Part shown: one piece after another, positions 1 to 10,497 of the stretch
Layout: each line of letters opens with the position of its first letter
Position numbering within the stretch: position 1 is the stretch's first letter
Source of the DNA: Dipteronia dyeriana
Lineage: Eukaryota; Streptophyta; Magnoliopsida; Sapindales; Sapindaceae
Direction of reading: 5' to 3'
Assembly: GCA_032871835.1 (NCBI GenBank)
Contig: CM065299.1
Span: 33,096,074 to 33,160,073, forward strand
DNA: 64,000 nucleotides
Translations under genes and position numbers: made by a program
The notes under the pieces: generated by a model
What the model was told of the DNA's origin: nothing
The model's input: the letters and a program-made list of their open reading frames with translations, nothing else
Database searches by the model: none

Positions 1-617
1 CACTATAAATGCATCCCACGAAACAATCGTCCTCGCCATTCGGGACATGGGGATACTACAAAATTCTACACACATGAAAGCTCCAGCAGATAGGAGGAAC
101 CGATACAAGTACAGTGACTTCCATGAAGACGCAGGGTATAACATTTCATAGTGTTATAGCATGCATAACCAGATTGAAACGCTGGTGATTGGATGATGTC
201 TAGTAGAATTCTTGCAGCAGGTCAGGACAACATTCAAACTGGAATAAAGGTACAAGCCGAGATTCATGACCATGTTGAAAAGAGAAAGGGGGAACAGAAG
301 GATTTTATGCAACAGATCCAGGTTATACATATCATTAGTGAAGGGCCCACCCTGGCTGGCACCTCCAACAGTTTCGAAAAGAACCATGCTAGAAAGATTC
401 CCCGCGTTGATGAAGGTAGGGGTATCATCAAGGTCGATCAGAGCTCGTCTGGCCAATCCCAGTATGCCCAGATAATTTTCACCGAGGTACACATCTATAA
501 CACTATGCAACCTCACGATGAACCCATGGTAATCACAATGCAGATTGCCAACTGTGTGGTCTACTGCGTGCTCGTTAACACAGGCACCAGTGTAGACATT
601 CTTTTAAAGACACCTTA
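1..617 (+). pseudogene. Tat-1 gag C-terminus and aspartic protease (broken)
   Basis: This is the right end of a Tat-type Ty3/gypsy gag, running into the pol protease. Gag packages element RNA and the protease would cut the polyprotein. Positions 1-190 have stops but keep the Phe-His...Gly...Ser/Cys knuckle remnant (about 115-165), which matches the better copy in Tat-2 near 44025-44110. From 193 to 615 a reading frame is open. The protease active site lies at 577-588 and reads Asn-Thr-Gly-Thr, where the family has Asp-Thr-Gly-Ser, so the catalytic Asp is lost. The stop at 616-618 ends this frame. The rest of gag and the 5' LTR lie left of the window. Assignment to Tat is by similarity of motifs and order; the lineage name is less certain than gypsy. 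Confidence 0.8.
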
Positions 618-947
618 GAGAAACTTAATTTGAAGCATTGGTGCTATAATAGTTGCACAACTCTACGGTATGGCTTCACTGGGGATTCAATCATACCAGT
701 GGGGTCGAATATCCTACTAGTGATCGTTGGAACGATACCCCTCCAATAAAATTTCATGGCATACTTCGTTGTGGTGGACACCCCTTCGACTTACAACGCA
801 ATGCTAGGAAGACCATTCCTATCATCCTTGAAGGGGGTCTTATCCATCTACCATAACGTCTTAAAGTTTCGGTGGGGAACTAGGTGGGAGAGGTACGTCA
901 GCTTCAGCAAGCGGCTAGAAAATGCTATGCAGTGTCTGCCAATCTGA
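618..947 (+). pseudogene. Tat-1 protease to RT connector (frameshifted)
   Basis: This continues the Tat-1 polyprotein between the protease and the reverse transcriptase. Overlapping frames at 653-856 and 756-947 share one homologous stretch, which indicates a frameshift. The frame starting at 756 holds the sequence Thr-Tyr-Asn-Ala-Met-Leu-Gly-Arg-Pro-Phe-Leu, a conserved landmark of the protease C-terminus in plant gypsy elements. Tat-3 has the corresponding region on the minus strand around 61100-61400. No function remains, because stops and frame changes break it. Confidence 0.7.
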
Positions 948-1587
948 CAGCTTTGGCAAAATAGTTCTTGCAAGTCACGACTATTCAGGATATGGAAGCA
1001 TCTGGACTATCCTGAAGGATGCAGAGCCCGCTGGTCATTCAGAAGATGACCCCCTGGTACGGAATGAGGAAGAGAAAAGCAAAGAATGGGCTAGCGAGCA
1101 CCTTGTAGATAAGCTAAAAGAGATACCCATCAGAAGTGATGACCTCTTCAAGGTTGTTAATGTCGGATCTACCCTTAAGCCAAGAGTGAGTGAAGGCTTG
1201 ATTGAGCTCCTCCAAGAATTCAACGACATCTTCGATTGGAGCCATGATGAGATGCCGAGGATCCAGATATCTTTGGCAGCTCACCAACTAGCGGTAGATC
1301 AAACCTTCAAGCCTATCAAGCAGAAGAGGCGTCACTTTAATGCTAGAAGAAACACAGTGGTCTAAGAAGAACTGGACAAGTTGATCAAAGCAGGTTTAAT
1401 CAGAGAAACCCGGTAAGGTCACAAACGTGGTCATGGTCACAAAGGCAAACGGGAAGCGGTGTATGTGTGTTGACTACACTGACCTCAACCAGACATGCCA
1501 AAAAGACAGCTTTCCTCTACCATAGATTGACCAACTAGTGAATTCCACGGTCGAAAATAAGCTCATCAGCTTTATGGATGCGTTCTC
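922..1587 (+). pseudogene. Tat-1 reverse transcriptase, N-terminal half
   Basis: This is the spacer and start of the gypsy reverse transcriptase, which copies element RNA into DNA. The frame from 922 to 1365 carries the acidic linker and the conserved stretch ending in an Asn-Asp-Ile-Phe-Asp-Trp-Ser-His-Asp-Glu motif (about 1220-1255). After a stop at 1363, other frames keep the finger motifs (Lys-Ala-Asn-Gly-Lys-Arg, then Val-Asp-Tyr-Thr-Asp-Leu-Asn) near 1440-1490. The coding sequence stops at the Copia-1 insertion and resumes in the same phase at 15983, which shows that both pieces are one gene. The equivalent region of Tat-3 is 60590-61063 on the minus strand. Confidence 0.85.
1583..1587. 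repeat. Target-site duplication of Copia-1, left copy (TTCTC)
   Basis: The five bases TTCTC precede the LTR terminus TGTTGG. They recur at 15978-15982 after the other LTR. Removing the element and one copy restores the Tat-1 RT reading frame, which confirms the boundary. Confidence 0.85.
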
Positions 1588-3635
1588 TGTTGGAACCCCG
1601 TTCACAAGTCACGCAGCGGAACTAGGTTTTAAATTTTTCTAATACATATCATAATCTGTATCTGGAACCAGTGAACTTGGGGTCGTAATTATTTTTGGAA
1701 CTAAGACATACAATATGTAACACATAAGAAATTGTAATCAATAAAATCAGAAGAAGAGAATCATACCAATGTTTGGAGGCTCCTTCACTTTATAATATGC
1801 TCATGTCGAAACCAATCTTACCAACGTTTGGAGGCTCTTTCACTTTACGATGTGCTCCTGTCTAAACCACTTGATCTTCCTCGCTATGTTCCGGCACTGG
1901 TAACTGCGTGTGGGCGTATCGCGGTCTCATGATCTTGAATGGAGGATGTAGAGAAAAGACTTGAATAAACTATTTCTTTGATATCAGTGCACAACACTTG
2001 CAAAAAAAATCTTTTCTCTCTTCGATACAAACACACACTGGACACATCAATTACTCACGCACAACATAGCCCTTAATCTTTAAGATTATTTTTTCATTGT
2101 ATGCGTGTATCTTTTTTTTTACGCACACGTTTAATTCCATAAAAGACAAAAAATCATGTATTTTAGTTGATGTGTAGTGTTTTTGTTTGTGTTAATGTGT
2201 AGTGTTTTAGTTGGATATCACCCTTTTTTTTCAAAGAAACAATATATATCTCATATATGTATCTTTTAAGAAACTAATGATATCTTTATTAGATTTTAAA
2301 ATCTTTTAAATAAAAAATATCTCATATCTTTTATTTTAAAACAATAAATATTTATTTTTGAAGTTAAACATTTTAAATTCAATTTCAAATATTTAATTTA
2401 ATAAAATAAAATAATCACATTATCTTATTCTATTTAAAATCAAATATCAACTAAGACCCTCCAGTCAGTGATTAATAATATAATTAAATAATCTTATTTT
2501 TTAATTTATTTAATCATCAGCATTCATTATTTAAATAATCTTATTACTCAATTAATTCTTGAATATATACGTGTCACTTTCGTAACACGATTAATTGGAC
2601 AATCCAATTAATTAATCGTGACACTTGTTACCTTAATCGATCAGGCTAGCAAGGGGACCTAATGGACCCACAGTATTTTGAGCTCCAATAATCCTCGGAA
2701 TCATTAATTAAACTCTTTAATTAATATTCCTTGATTATTAACTCCGGTGTTATTCCACTAAAAACTTGAAGCTGCACTCTTTCAACTATAGATGCTTTTA
2801 CACAGACCGATACAACTCAATATAACTGTTACATATAGTGTGATCCTCCACAGTTGTTCATAAATAGAGTTGGGTCATAATGTCCGTTATACCCCTCTAA
2901 TTACATATATCCTTTAAGTACCATTGATTCTATAATGAATAATAAATCCTATTTCCTCACGGAACTAGGAGAGCACTCATATTGTCCAAGCCCCGAATTA
3001 ACCCTTAAGGAAACTACCATCTACTTCTCACGTGAAAGAGTGGATTCCACTATTGTGTACAAACCTTTCCAGCCACAAGCCAAACCGTAATCCCAACATA
3101 TGGAGCATATTGATTAGAAAATGCATCTGACTTCACCCATGGTATATCAAAGACCACGATTTAACCTGAAGGAGTCGATACGACACTCAGGATTAAGATC
3201 ACCCACATATAGCCATCATTAGTTGATATATATGAATCTCATCAGTAAACAGATCTTGGTAAGAGATTCATATCGATCATGGCCAAGTATTATATGATAA
3301 CATCATTCAAGGTGCCTCCATTCCCATATATCATATGAATGATTCAGGATAGAATCGCCGTACATTACGGAATGGACCGCAACTGTAAATTAACCACAAA
3401 TAATTACCCAGATTTATTTGATATCTATGGACTCTTGAGATTGCATATTTTTTACTCTATCCATCCGTATATGAGACTCATATACATAGCTCGAGATTAC
3501 ATCCGGCAATCTTGGATGTTAAATATATGCACAAGTTAAAAAATAAACAACACGACAAGAATGAATTAAACTTTTCCTTTTATTTAATTCATAAATCCAT
3601 TTATAAATTACATTTTTAGGGCATAAACCCCAACA
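1588..3635 (-). repeat. Copia-1 3' LTR (2,048 bp)
   Basis: Begins TGTTGGAACC and ends CCCCAACA on the plus strand, matching 11954-15977 once the transposon in that copy is removed. It has a local tandem duplication of about 55 bp (around 1765-1865) that the other LTR lacks. It holds no coding sequence; short open frames inside (for example 3339-3539) are not supported. Confidence 0.9.
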
Positions 3636-3646
3636 GTCTCTAACTT
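3636..3646 (-). other. Copia-1 polypurine-tract-like site
   Basis: On the minus strand a short purine-rich stretch (AAGTTAGAGAC) abuts the LTR start, where the plus-strand primer tract of the element is expected. It is weaker than the matching site in Copia-2 (AAGTGGGAGAT). Confidence 0.5.
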
Positions 3647-4030
3647 GCACTAAAGCATGTGAGGCATGTCTCGTAGCCCTAGACCGTCTAGGTAAGCCGA
3701 AAACACTTTACCCGGTAAGGTCTTCATAAATGGATCAGCATGATTGTCTTGTGAGGCTATCTTGGTAACGATCACATCTTCTCTTTGCACTATCTCTCTA
3801 ATGAGATGATAATTTCTCTTTATATGCTTCCCTCTCTTATGGCTTCTTGGTTCTTTGTAATTAGACACAGCACCACTCTTATCACAATAAAGTGTAATGG
3901 GCTTATCCAGATCTGGAACAACTTCCAGATCACTTAAGAACTTACGGAGCCAAACAACCTCTTTAGCATCTTCACAAGCGGCAACATATTCCACCTTCAT
4001 GGTGGGGTCAGTAATGTAAGATTACTTGAT
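3647..4030 (-). pseudogene. Copia-1 RNase H, C-terminal domain of Pol
   Basis: Copia-type RNase H, which removes RNA from the RNA/DNA hybrid during reverse transcription. The frame at 3650-4000 has the Glu-Tyr-Val-Ala...Trp-Leu-Arg landmark, the Tyr-Cys-Asp-Lys-Ser-Gly-Ala motif (family form Cys-Asp-Asn-Gln) and the C-terminal tail Ala-Asp-Pro-Phe-Met-Lys-Thr-Leu-Pro. It ends 15 bases from the 3' LTR, the normal place for the end of copia pol. Upstream the frame shifts into the RT piece at 4210-4407. It is a fragment of one polyprotein, not a separate gene. Confidence 0.85.
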
Positions 4031-5120
4031 ACTTCTCCATACAATGGCTCCACCACCCAGGGTGAATACTGATCCAGACGTGGATTTCCTGGAATCCCTG
4101 ACTGAAAATCAGAATCTGTGTATCCTAACGGGATCAAATCCTGTCTGGAATACACTAGCATATAGTTTATCTTTCTTTGAAGATACTTGAGAATAGTCTT
4201 GACTGCAACCTAATGATCTAATCCTAGGTTGGACTGGTATCTGTTGACTACTCCCACTGCATAGCAGATGTTTAGTCTCGTGCATAACATAACATACATG
4301 AGACTACCTACTACCGATGCATATGGTACACGTCTTATATCCTCAACTTCTTGAGGTGCCTTAGGACACTGTTCCTTAGACAATTGAACTCCATGCCTGG
4401 AAGGCAAATTACCTTTATTGAAGTTCTACATCGAAAATCGTACAAGAATCTTGTCGATATATGATGCCTGAGACAGTGTTATGAGTTTGTTCTTAGGATC
4501 CCTTATAAGTTGGATCCCTAGAACATAACTTGCCTCTCCCAAATCTTTCATTTGGAATTGGCTAGCCAGCCAACCCTTTACGTCAGACAATACTCCCACA
4601 TCTTTCCTAATGAGTAGGATATCATCTATGTATAGGATCAAGAAAACTAATTTCTTGTCAATGATGTGCTTGTAGACACAAGGCTCATCGACATTCGGCT
4701 CGAAGCCATAGGTTTTGATCACATCATCAAACCTTATGTTCCGAGATCTAGGTGCTTGTTTAAGTTCATAGATGGACCTTTGTAGCTTGCAAACCTTTTT
4801 ACTCTCGATCTGGTGACACGAATCCCTCTGGTTGCATCATATAAATGCTCTTGTCAAGATTATCGTTCAATAATGCAATCTTGACGTCCATTTGTTAGTT
4901 CATAGTCGAAATAGGCATCAATGGATACAAGAATCCTAATAGACTTAAACATGGCTACTGACGAGAAGGTCTCTTCATAATCGACCCGCTCTTTCTGGGT
5001 ATAACCTTTGGCCACTAGCTTTGCTTTGAAAGTCTCTACCTTCTCGTCCACTCCTCTCTTTCTCTTGTAGATCCACTTACACCTTATGGGTTTTACCCCA
5101 TCCGGTAAGTCTACAAGATC
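4031..5120 (-). pseudogene. Copia-1 reverse transcriptase (several frameshifts)
   Basis: Ty1/copia RT (RVT_2 type) split over at least three frames: 4860-5051 (start, with the Leu-Val-Ala-Lys-Gly-Tyr-Thr-Gln-Lys motif), 4426-4722 (palm) and 4210-4407 (connection, with Met-Leu-Cys-Thr-Arg-Leu-Asn-Ile-Cys). The catalytic Tyr-Ile-Asp-Asp box is at 4632-4621 and is intact. The first catalytic Asp region near 4890 is scrambled. The closest relative in this window is Copia-2, whose RT is open over 316 codons and serves as a reference for the breaks. Identity is clear; function is lost. Confidence 0.88.
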
Positions 5121-5938
5121 CTAGACTGAGTTAGAGTACATGGACTTCATCTCGAGATTCAAGGCTTTAAGCCATTCCTTTTTATTAGGATCTTTCATTG
5201 CATTCTTAAATGTCAATGGATAATCCACACCATCAGCAGAGACAACACCTTGTCCCTCACCTATACCTAAATAGCGTTTAGGTTGTCTCACAACCCTCTC
5301 AATACTTCTATGTTGTAGTGTATCCTGATCAGGAAATATCTGACTCTCAGATGTTTGTGGATCAAAAGCACTAGTCCTACCAGACTCAAACATATTCAAT
5401 ACAATCTTAGAACGAGGTTTATGGTCACAAATATAATTGTCCTCAATAAACGTTGCATTTGTCGATACAAATACTTTGTTATCTTCGAGACTATAACTAT
5501 AGAAGTCTCCTCCTCTAGTCTCTTTTGAGTATCCTGTAAACAGGCAGACCACAGACTTGGAGTCTAGCTTTCCACCTCTGTTCTTCAAGACGTGTTATGG
5601 ACACCCCAATATGCGAAAATGTCATAAACTGTCTTTACGACCATTCCACAACTCTGTTGGAGTCTTCAAAACAAATTTGGATGGCACCATATTCAAAATG
5701 TGTGCCGTTGTTTACAACGCATATCCCAATAAGGAATTTGGTAAGGATGAGAAACAAATCATAGATCTCACCATTTCCATTACCGCTACACCATTTTGCT
5801 AGGTGTACAGGGAGCTGCGAGGTTAGAAACTATCCCATGCTCAACCATGAAGTCTTCAAACTCTTGGTCAAGTTACTCACCTCCACGATTCGATCTTAGT
5901 GACGTAATTGTCCTACCTAATTGATTCTCAACTTTAGC
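5121..5938 (-). pseudogene. Copia-1 integrase C-terminus and linker to RT
   Basis: The frame at 5121-5588 holds the end of copia integrase and the variable linker. It has the Phe-Thr-Gly-Tyr-Ser-Lys-Glu-Thr-Arg-Gly landmark near its start and the Arg-Gln-Pro-Lys-Arg-Tyr motif that precedes RT. From 5590 to 5938 the core continues on the minus strand in shifted frames, with recognisable pieces such as Thr-Glu-Leu-Trp-Asn-Gly-Arg-Lys. The two frames must have been one, because in Copia-2 the same segment is a single 319-codon ORF (37509-38468). Confidence 0.82.
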
Positions 5939-6540
5939 TTAGAAATCTTTGAAAAATTCAAATGTTTCCGACTTCTGTTGCATTAGGTAGACGTATGCGT
6001 ATCTTGAGTAGTCATCTATAAATGTGACATAATACTCATAATCACCCCTAGCTTTAACATTCATCAGTCTGCAAACATCTGTATGTATAAGCTCTAGCGA
6101 TTCTTTGACTCTAAGCCATTTTCCAGTAAAAGGTCTTTTAGTCATCTTACCTTCTAGACAAGATTCACAGATAGGTAAGGTGGTAACCTTTAACTCACTT
6201 AAAGGTCTACTTTTTACTAGTCTGTCTATCCGGTCAAGGTTGATATGACCAAGCCTTAGATGCCAGAGATACGTGTTATTATCTAGAGAAATCTTATGTC
6301 GTTTAGTTTTTGGTTTTTCAACCTTAAACATTTCGGTGTTGAGCAGTGTAGTATGTATTAAGGGTCTTAACACATACAATTTTTTTTCATTAATTCCTGA
6401 ACAAATATTCAAACCAATATTTCCAACAATAACATACATATTATTAAAAGACACAAAATACGATTGTTCTAACAATTTAGGAACGGAAATCAAATCCCGT
6501 GTAAATCAAGGAATATAAAATACATTGTCCAATAATATAT
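5939..6540 (-). pseudogene. Copia-1 integrase N-terminus (zinc domain and catalytic core start)
   Basis: An open frame of 184 codons (5939-6493) carries the gag-pre-integrase zinc site His-Leu-Arg-Leu-Gly-His with a downstream Cys-Glu-Ser-Cys, so all four ligands are present. The first core Asp (Ile-His-Thr-Asp-Val-Cys) and the second (Phe-Ile-Asp-Asp-Tyr-Ser-Arg) follow. Integrase would join element DNA into the chromosome. The frame ends at 5939, where it shifts. The upstream junction with the protease is also shifted. Confidence 0.88.
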
Positions 6541-6910
6541 AATTATTACAAAAACGTAATCTAATTACGCTCACTACTCATGCCGACAGGACATCCCCTG
6601 ACCCCACACATATTGAGAAGGCTTGCTCCTCTAGTTGTGTCCAAGAATTAGTCCATTGTAAAGAAGAACAAACATGGTTTGTGTCCCCCGAATCAACTAT
6701 CCAGAGTGAAGAATCATCTTCCACTAAACATGACTCAAGAGCAAGTAAATCATATTTACCTTTCTTGGACTTCTTCTTTCTTTGGGCTTTCTTGGGTTTG
6801 GGTTTACCCTTCGCCTTCCCAACAGACCTTTTCCTCTTCTAATTATTGGAGGAAGATGGTTTGGCAACATTTGCCTCATCGGTCTTGCCCTTGTTGCCCT
6901 TAGTCAATGA
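6541..6910 (-). pseudogene. Copia-1 protease and Lys-rich gag/pol junction
   Basis: On the minus strand this stretch reads first a Lys/Pro/Gly-rich basic segment (about 6900-6770), where copia Gag has its nucleic-acid-binding tail. A protease active site near 6700-6680 then reads Leu-Asp-Ser-Gly-Asp-Thr-Asn-His-Val-Cys. The family form is Asp-Ser-Gly-Ala-Thr, so the catalytic Asp is kept and an Ala is replaced. No complete zinc knuckle is visible. Stops and shifts lie between the parts. Confidence 0.7.
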
Positions 6911-7533
6911 CTAAAAGGTAGTGAGCTCATTGAGCAACTGTGTGAGACTGAACCTTAACTTGTTCATCTCGTAGTTACTCTTAAACTTATCGAAACTCTT
7001 CGAAAGAGTTATCAGTATGATGCTAACTTCACTGGGTTCGTCAATGGCCCCACCATTAACTTCCGTCATGTTGAAGTAGGATATCGTACTCAGGACATGT
7101 TCTCTAACTGACATTCCTTCCTTCATATGAGAGAGCAAATCAGAACGAACAGCTTCGTGCCGCTTTTGCTAGGATGGCTACCCGAACATAGCTTGCAATG
7201 ACTCCATGATTTTGAATGCTGAAGTCATTGTTCATGCTTTGCGACAAGCACGTCTGTCAAAGAAGTCAACATATATGTTCAGGCCTTCTCATCCGATGAG
7301 GCCCATCGCTCGTATGCCTCACGAAAAGATCGTGTGGCATTGGCAGCAGGCGCTGGAGGACATTCATCTGTTAGCACAAACTTGAGGTCTTTGGTGACTA
7401 GTATTGTATTAATGTTAAGTTTCCACTTAATGTAGTTATCACCGGTTAATTTATCGTTTGCAAGAATTTGAAGTAATGCGGAAGACATTTTTGCTGAAAT
7501 AAATAAAACATGCCTTGGAATAAATTTAAACAT
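6911..7533 (-). pseudogene. Copia-1 Gag (two frames)
   Basis: Copia gag polyprotein of the UBN2 type, the capsid protein that packages element RNA. The start is the frame at 7279-7533 (84 codons). It contains the Leu-Thr-Gly-Asp-Asn-Tyr-Ile-Lys-Trp-Lys motif found near the N-terminus of many plant copia gags. The rest is at 6911-7138, after an interruption of about 140 bp with stops. The N-terminal 40 codons occur a second time at 10192 onward because of the duplication described separately. Confidence 0.8.
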
Positions 7534-7739
7534 GATACATGAACATGTTTAACGAACTAGAACTACCCAAAAAACTAGTTACTATACCACAAAATTCCAA
7601 CATACCACAAAGAAGTGCTGCCTTAGGGTCGGTCAAGTCTTTGCATGTTGGACAAAGACATTCTAGAATAATTTTTATTCCACATCATTCAACCATCGTT
7701 CATTCAGTTAGGTTTTTAAGTAACAAACTTAATTAAAAC
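7433..7739 (-). repeat. Direct duplication, copy 1 (gag start and leader of Copia-1)
   Basis: About 307 bp covering the gag N-terminal codons and the sequence upstream of the gag start. It matches 10192-10497 in the same orientation, with roughly fifteen differences by eye. The two copies bracket a foreign LTR. Copy 1 continues into the body of gag. Confidence 0.9.
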
Positions 7740-10191
7740 GGTTTAGAAATGCAACGGAAGCGTGATAAAAAAATGAAATTAGGGTTTGCGTATGAATAAA
7801 AAATTTCCCTTTTATGCAACGAGAACCTTAACCCTAGATTTATTGATGTATATAAAAGTATTGTACCTTTTTCGCGTGACGATTGAATAAGCGCTGAATC
7901 AATTCCGCAACATCTTCCAATCCAATCACGAACGTGAATCACCTAGGAGTGTGGACTCCCTTTCTTTAAATTGTATTCCTGAGGATGGAGACAAAGCAAA
8001 TATCTTTTCTTTGTTAGTTACAAATATCCTCCAAGAGAAAAAATCCAAGAACGTCCGGTCACTTGTGAATTATCAATCAATTTGATTGTAACTCGTGTGA
8101 ACCTTGATTCGATGTTGTACACAAAACCCTTTTGATGTAAAGGATATTAGTATACTATCGAATACAAAAACGTTCCCCTTTTTCTCTACTTGGCCGAATT
8201 TTGCTTAGAGAAGATTGAATTTTGTCTAGAGTAAAATCATATTTTTCTCCCTCAAAATTCTATGATAGCCGAATTCTTCACTAAGAAAAATATAGCTTGG
8301 CCGAAATTCCTCTCTAATGCCTTAGGGCTGGCCGAATTCATCATCCACATATATTTAGGTTCATAAATCCTTTCCTAAGAAGGATTCACTTGGTTGGCAA
8401 GAATCCTTTCCTTAGGTGGATTTATTTGGTAGTTAGAATCCTTATCTTAGAAGAAAACTAACTACTCCTTTAACTATATATATTGTGTTGGCCGAATTTC
8501 CCTTGTTTGAAGTAGATTAGGAGTGTTTAATCTTTCCTAAGAAAGATTACTTGATGGACAAGAATCCTATCCTTAGGTAGATTAACTTGATGGTTATGAA
8601 TCCTTTTCAAATAAGAATTCTACCACTAAGTAGTTTTACTTGGTGACCAAGAATCCTTTTCCAAAAAGAATTCTTTCCTACACCAAGACTCCTAATCCTA
8701 CTCAATAGTGTGTTTGTAACCATATTAAAGACTTCCTAATTTGATTAGATAAATAACTCCTTTTATTTATCTACTTATCAAATATAGTCTTTAACATTAA
8801 CTATACTACCAACAATAGTATAGTTTTAGGAGACCATCTCCTAATAGGAAAAGATTTTGACTTTTAATTAAATAATTAATTAATCAACAAATTAATTAAT
8901 TTCCATTTAATTAAATAATAATAAAATAAAAATAATATATTAAAGCTATTATCCATAGCCATTGCCACCCATACCTAGTATAAAGGCCATATATTATTTT
9001 TCTCATTTTATTAAATCCATTGGACCTTAATAAAAAGTCCACATGTGTACTAGATCTATTCTTACAAAAAGAAACAAGTTCACATGCCTTATTACAATTC
9101 TAGATGGACCCCTAATGGTCCGGTAGAATATATTAAGTGATCCATGCAAGCTCGTGTGGATTGGGGATCTTGGCGGGCTATCTAAATTTAAGCTCCAATA
9201 GACACAACCCAATCACAATCAACAAATGATTCACTTAGGTCCAATCTATTTAATTTTAGTTCATTCCACTAAAGAACTAAAATTGAACTCTTAAATAAAG
9301 ATAGAATAAGTTGATGTTACCTATTCGTAACCTAGACAACCTTATTGGAGAAAATGTATCCTCGTGAAGAATACCAGTAATCGCCAAGAGCTCATAGACC
9401 GCCTATAGCTCTCCAAGTTACCATATTTACTCATATGACCACATTTTGAACTTAGATATTTTGACTTGTCCAGAAGCCATGTTTCAATAGACACTATTGA
9501 AAACATAACATTAAGATTTAATATCCAATAACTCAAAACATCCATATGATGGTATTCTACTCTCATTCAATAAATGGAGCCACGATGTCCATATCTATAA
9601 ATGAAGTACTCTATCGATTAACAAATGAATACCACCAAACTATCGAGGATAGACTATGCTATATAATCGTACTTATTGATAGCTCAAATGATAACATTTG
9701 CAACCATAAGTCCATCATTTATCTCAGGATTAAGATTGACTCTCCGATTGTCTTCAAATGAAAACTTTTATCTATTGACAGGTTCTAGATAAAGTATTTC
9801 ATTTTGATCCTATTCAATGCACCCAGTGCAATAGATTCTTTTGCAAGACACCACACTTTGATGATTTTAGACTCATCATAACACATTTGATCCCACTCAA
9901 ATGCTAGCAAAAGAATCTACAACTTTGACAAGATAAAGGCGCCCAACCTTCTATCTTAAGTTATGAATATTATTCAAGACTAACTAAAGAATTGTGTCTA
10001 CCTCATACATATCTAGATGTATGAACAATTCTTCTTTTCTTATAGTCTTTGACCTTATGATTATTTACTTTTGACAATTATAATAATTAAATTATAAATG
10101 CTATAAGATTTGTTAAACTAGAAATCACTTTATTCATATGAAAAGATTGTTAATTACAATATTACACTCTTGCTATTGAGCATAATCCTAA
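7740..10191 (-). repeat. Captured LTR of the Copia-2 family (nearly complete, no TSD)
   Basis: This matches the Copia-2 LTRs (33790-36272 and 40888-43317) along almost all its length. It lacks about the first 14 bases (TGTAGGGAAAAAAC) at the left edge and the final two bases at the right edge. There is no five-base target duplication. Instead a ~306-bp duplication of the host element flanks it, and the left junction falls in a shared AAAAC. Short ORFs inside (9342-9566 minus, 9546-9761 plus) recur in the other two LTR copies only because the LTR is conserved. Confidence 0.88.
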
Positions 10192-10497
10192 TAGTTATCA
10201 CCAGTTAATTTGTCGTTTGCTAGAATTTGAAGTAATGCAGAAGACATTTTTGTTAAAATAAATAAAACATGCTTTGGCTTAAATTTAAACATGATACATG
10301 AACATGTTTAACGAACTAGAACTACCCAAAAACTAGTTACTATACCACGAAAATCCAACATACCACAAAGAAGTGCTGCCTTAGGGTCAGTCAAGTCTTT
10401 GCATGTTGGACAAAGAAATTCTAGAATAATTTTTATTCCACATCATTCAACCATCGTTCATTCAGTCATGTTTTTAAGTAACAAACTTAATTAAAAC
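10192..10497 (-). repeat. Direct duplication, copy 2 (gag start and leader of Copia-1)
   Basis: This second copy of 7433-7739 starts exactly in the Gly-Asp-Asn-Tyr codons of gag and continues without a break into the Copia-1 leader. It is therefore the copy linked to the primer site, and copy 1 is linked to the gag body. Confidence 0.9.

Noticed and set aside
9342..9761. Pairs of ORFs on both strands (74 and 71 codons) that recur at 35407-35856 and 42502-42963
   Set aside because: They are inside three copies of the same LTR. Conservation follows from LTR homology, frames have indels between copies, and no domain is visible.
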